NCBI GenBank assembly: GCA_001898935.1
Contig: MKVT01000009.1
Location: 186,001-250,000 of the forward strand
Reading direction: 5' to 3'
DNA: 64,000 nt
Origin: Paludibacter sp. 47-17
GTDB taxonomy: Bacteria > Bacteroidota > Bacteroidia > Bacteroidales > Paludibacteraceae
Position 1 is the stretch's first letter; each line of letters opens with the position of its first letter. A model generated the notes under the pieces. That model worked only from the letters and a program-made list of their open reading frames with translations, made no database searches and was not told where the DNA came from. Shown here one piece after another: positions 61,779 through 64,000 of the stretch. The translations under genes were made by a program, and so were the position numbers.

Positions 61779-62528
61779 TCAAACGAGGAACCGAACTTCC
61801 TTGAAATAAAAACCGGACTCGTCTCCGGTTTTTTCTTTTAGTACCAGCCGGCCGTCGTCGTCGACCCGGACTATGCTTGCCTCGAACCGCCCTTTGCCGT
61901 CGGAATAAAAAGGATGAAATCCCTCGCGCCGGTACAACAGGCGGGCGTATCCGGCCCGTATCGCATCGGCTTCGCAGGAATAAATTTCAAAAAGATGGTG
62001 GAGAATCCCGTGCATTACATTTTTGATGCGGTGACGATGTCCCGACAGCTGCTTTAACGAAACCGGATTAGGAGCATCGGAATAAAACGTAGTCTGGTTA
62101 ATGTTCAGTCCCACCCCGATCACACACGACTTGATACAGCCACCTTGCAGCACATTTTCGATTAAAATCCCGCCCAGCTTACGGTCGTTCCAGTAAATAT
62201 CGTTGGGCCACTTTACCGTAAAGGCATCTTTGTCGTCGGGAAGAAGTTGATGCAAGGTATGGACGATGGCCAGCGAGATAAGCTGCGAAAGCACAAACTG
62301 AGAGGCAACGGGGATGTGTTCCGGGCGGAGCAATACACTGAACAATAAATTACGCCCACGCTCCGACTCCCACCGGTTGGTGCCCTGTCCGCGCCCGGCC
62401 TCCTGATAGCCCGCACGAACCACGAATCCTTCCGGCAGCACGACTTCGCGCAGCCTGGTTTTCATCCACTGGTTGGTGGAATCCACAACCGCTAAATACC
62501 GATACATCCTATACATCGCTTTCCGCAC
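61779..62528 (-). CDS. birA: Biotin--[acetyl-CoA-carboxylase] ligase
   Basis: 'DSTNQWMKTRL', 'AGYQEAGRGQGTNRWESERGRNLLFSVLL', 'VKWPNDIYWNDRKLGGILIE'. Confidence 0.93.
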   Translation of the reverse strand: MRKAMYRMYRYLAVVDSTNQWMKTRLREVVLPEGFVVRAGYQEAGRGQGTNRWESERGRNLLFSVLLRPEHIPVASQFVLSQLISLAIVHTLHQLLPDDKDAFTVKWPNDIYWNDRKLGGILIENVLQGGCIKSCVIGVGLNINQTTFYSDAPNPVSLKQLSGHRHRIKNVMHGILHHLFEIYSCEADAIRAGYARLLYRREGFHPFYSDGKGRFEASIVRVDDDGRLVLKEKTGDESGFYFKEVRFLV

Positions 62529-64000
62529 TGATTTTCACACTTTTATATTCGGGTATCGTAAGCACATACTCCATGACCACCGCCAGAATTTCGCGCACAC
62601 GTGCTACACTGGCGCCCGACTCCACCTTCAGCACGATCAACCTTAAATAGTGATTCTGAATGCGCGATACCACCGGAACAACCGGTCCGGCCACCCGGTC
62701 GGCAAACTGACGGCGCAACTCGGCCGCCAACCGTACCGATGCCCGCGACACCACTTCCGCATCCTTATGCTTGAGGGTAAGCTGAATCATCCGGTAAAAA
62801 GGAGGATACTTAAACAGCTGACGCTCCTGGCATTGGGTAGCAAACATAGCCTTATAGTCGTGCGTAAGTACCTGACGGATGACCGGATGTCCGGGCGAGC
62901 CGGTTTGCACGACCACCTTCCCGCGCCGGTGCCTGCGCCCCGCACGCCCGCTTACCTGGGCTATCATCTGAAAGGCACGCTCGTGGGCCCTGAAATCGGG
63001 GAAATGAAGCATATTATCGGCATTCAGAATTCCCACCAGGCTCACCCGCTCAAAATCCAATCCCTTTGTAACCATCTGCGTCCCAATCAGAATATCCACC
63101 TTTCCCGCTTCCATATCGTCAATAATCCGCTGATAGGCCTTTTTCGAACGTGTCGTATCCAGGTCCATCCGCTGCACCTTCGCCCCGGGAAACAACAGTT
63201 TTATCTCATCCTCGATCCGCTCGGTACCGAAACCTTTCGAATCGAGCTGCGCCGAGGCGCACGCCGGGCAGGCCTTCGGCACCGGCTCCGTATATCCGCA
63301 GTAATGGCAATTCAGGGTATTGAACACGGCATGATGCGTGAGACTCACATCACAATTTTTGCACTTAGGCACATGTCCGCACGCCTTGCACTCCAAAAAC
63401 GGAGCATAACCGCGCCGGTTCTGGAACAAAATCACCTGTTCCTTATTGGCCAGCGAACTGCGGATTGCATCGAGCAATACATCCGAGAAATAACCTTCCC
63501 GTTGCTTTTTCCTGTACGCCTCCTTCATATCCACCACCACCATTTCGGGCAGCTCCATCTCCTCGTGCCGTTCGTGCAATTCCACCAGCCCGTATTTGCC
63601 GTTCAGCGTATTGTAATAACTCTCGATAGCCGGGGTGGCCGAACCCAGCAAGGTTTTGGCCCCATGCATCGATGCCAGCACGATAGCTGCATTACGTGCA
63701 TGATAACGGGGCGCCGGATCCAGTTGCTTATAACTCGATTCATGCTCTTCGTCCACAATCACCAGACCCAATTGGCGGAAAGGCAAAAATACCGACGAAC
63801 GGACTCCGATAATCACATCGTAGCCGCGGTCGTGCAATACCTTGTTCCAAATCTCCACCCGCTCATTATCCGAAAAACGCGAATGATACACCCCCAGCCG
63901 ATTGCCGAACACCCGCCGCAGGCGACTGGTGAGCTGCGTGGTAAGCGCGATTTCGGGCACCAGGTACAATACCTGCCGGCCTTCGGCCAGCACCCGTTCG
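62509..64000 (-). CDS. priA: Primosomal protein N' (PriA helicase), N-terminus beyond window
   Basis: 'YLVPEIALTTQLTSRLRRVFG', 'VDEEHESSYKQLDPAPRYHARNAAI', zinc-binding cysteines 'CKACGHVPKCKNCDVSLTHH', 'IGTQMVTKGLDFERV'; frame open to the edge. Confidence 0.96.
   Translation of the reverse strand, partial: ERVLAEGRQVLYLVPEIALTTQLTSRLRRVFGNRLGVYHSRFSDNERVEIWNKVLHDRGYDVIIGVRSSVFLPFRQLGLVIVDEEHESSYKQLDPAPRYHARNAAIVLASMHGAKTLLGSATPAIESYYNTLNGKYGLVELHERHEEMELPEMVVVDMKEAYRKKQREGYFSDVLLDAIRSSLANKEQVILFQNRRGYAPFLECKACGHVPKCKNCDVSLTHHAVFNTLNCHYCGYTEPVPKACPACASAQLDSKGFGTERIEDEIKLLFPGAKVQRMDLDTTRSKKAYQRIIDDMEAGKVDILIGTQMVTKGLDFERVSLVGILNADNMLHFPDFRAHERAFQMIAQVSGRAGRRHRRGKVVVQTGSPGHPVIRQVLTHDYKAMFATQCQERQLFKYPPFYRMIQLTLKHKDAEVVSRASVRLAAELRRQFADRVAGPVVPVVSRIQNHYLRLIVLKVESGASVARVREILAVVMEYVLTIPEYKSVKISAESDV

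Overview
Bacteroidales-type chromosomal segment, judged from TAnnTTTG promoter boxes, Por secretion system (T9SS) C-terminal tails and gene content. The left edge (1-5.4 kb) is the end of a type I restriction-modification island. It holds the C-terminal part of hsdS, a HigB-like toxin with a HigA antitoxin fused to an ImmA/IrrE-type metallopeptidase, and an hsdR broken by four independent lesions. The island abuts tRNA-Leu and tRNA-Gly genes and scrambled tRNA fragments. The middle (5.8-36.7 kb) is mostly housekeeping: acyl-CoA synthetase, rnc, fabF, acpP, purN, ychF, topA, M16 protease, GAF/fRMsr, TonB receptor, C69 dipeptidase, guaA, tatD, tRNA-Ser, exbB/exbD cluster and ileS. The right part (36.8-61.5 kb) is a glycan-foraging region. 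It encodes a transmembrane LamG-SARP/BTAD-like regulator, a GH89-like alpha-N-acetylglucosaminidase, three sialidase paralogues and other large modular T9SS cargo proteins. No SusC/SusD pair is seen there. The most notable signal is a pair of unannotated paralogous 55-aa ORFs (47342-47509 and 55749-55916, 37/55 identical). Each starts 9 nt after a large T9SS gene and is followed by an intrinsic terminator and then a sialidase gene. The window ends in birA and a truncated priA. All calls come from reading the sequence and supplied translations; no database search was run.
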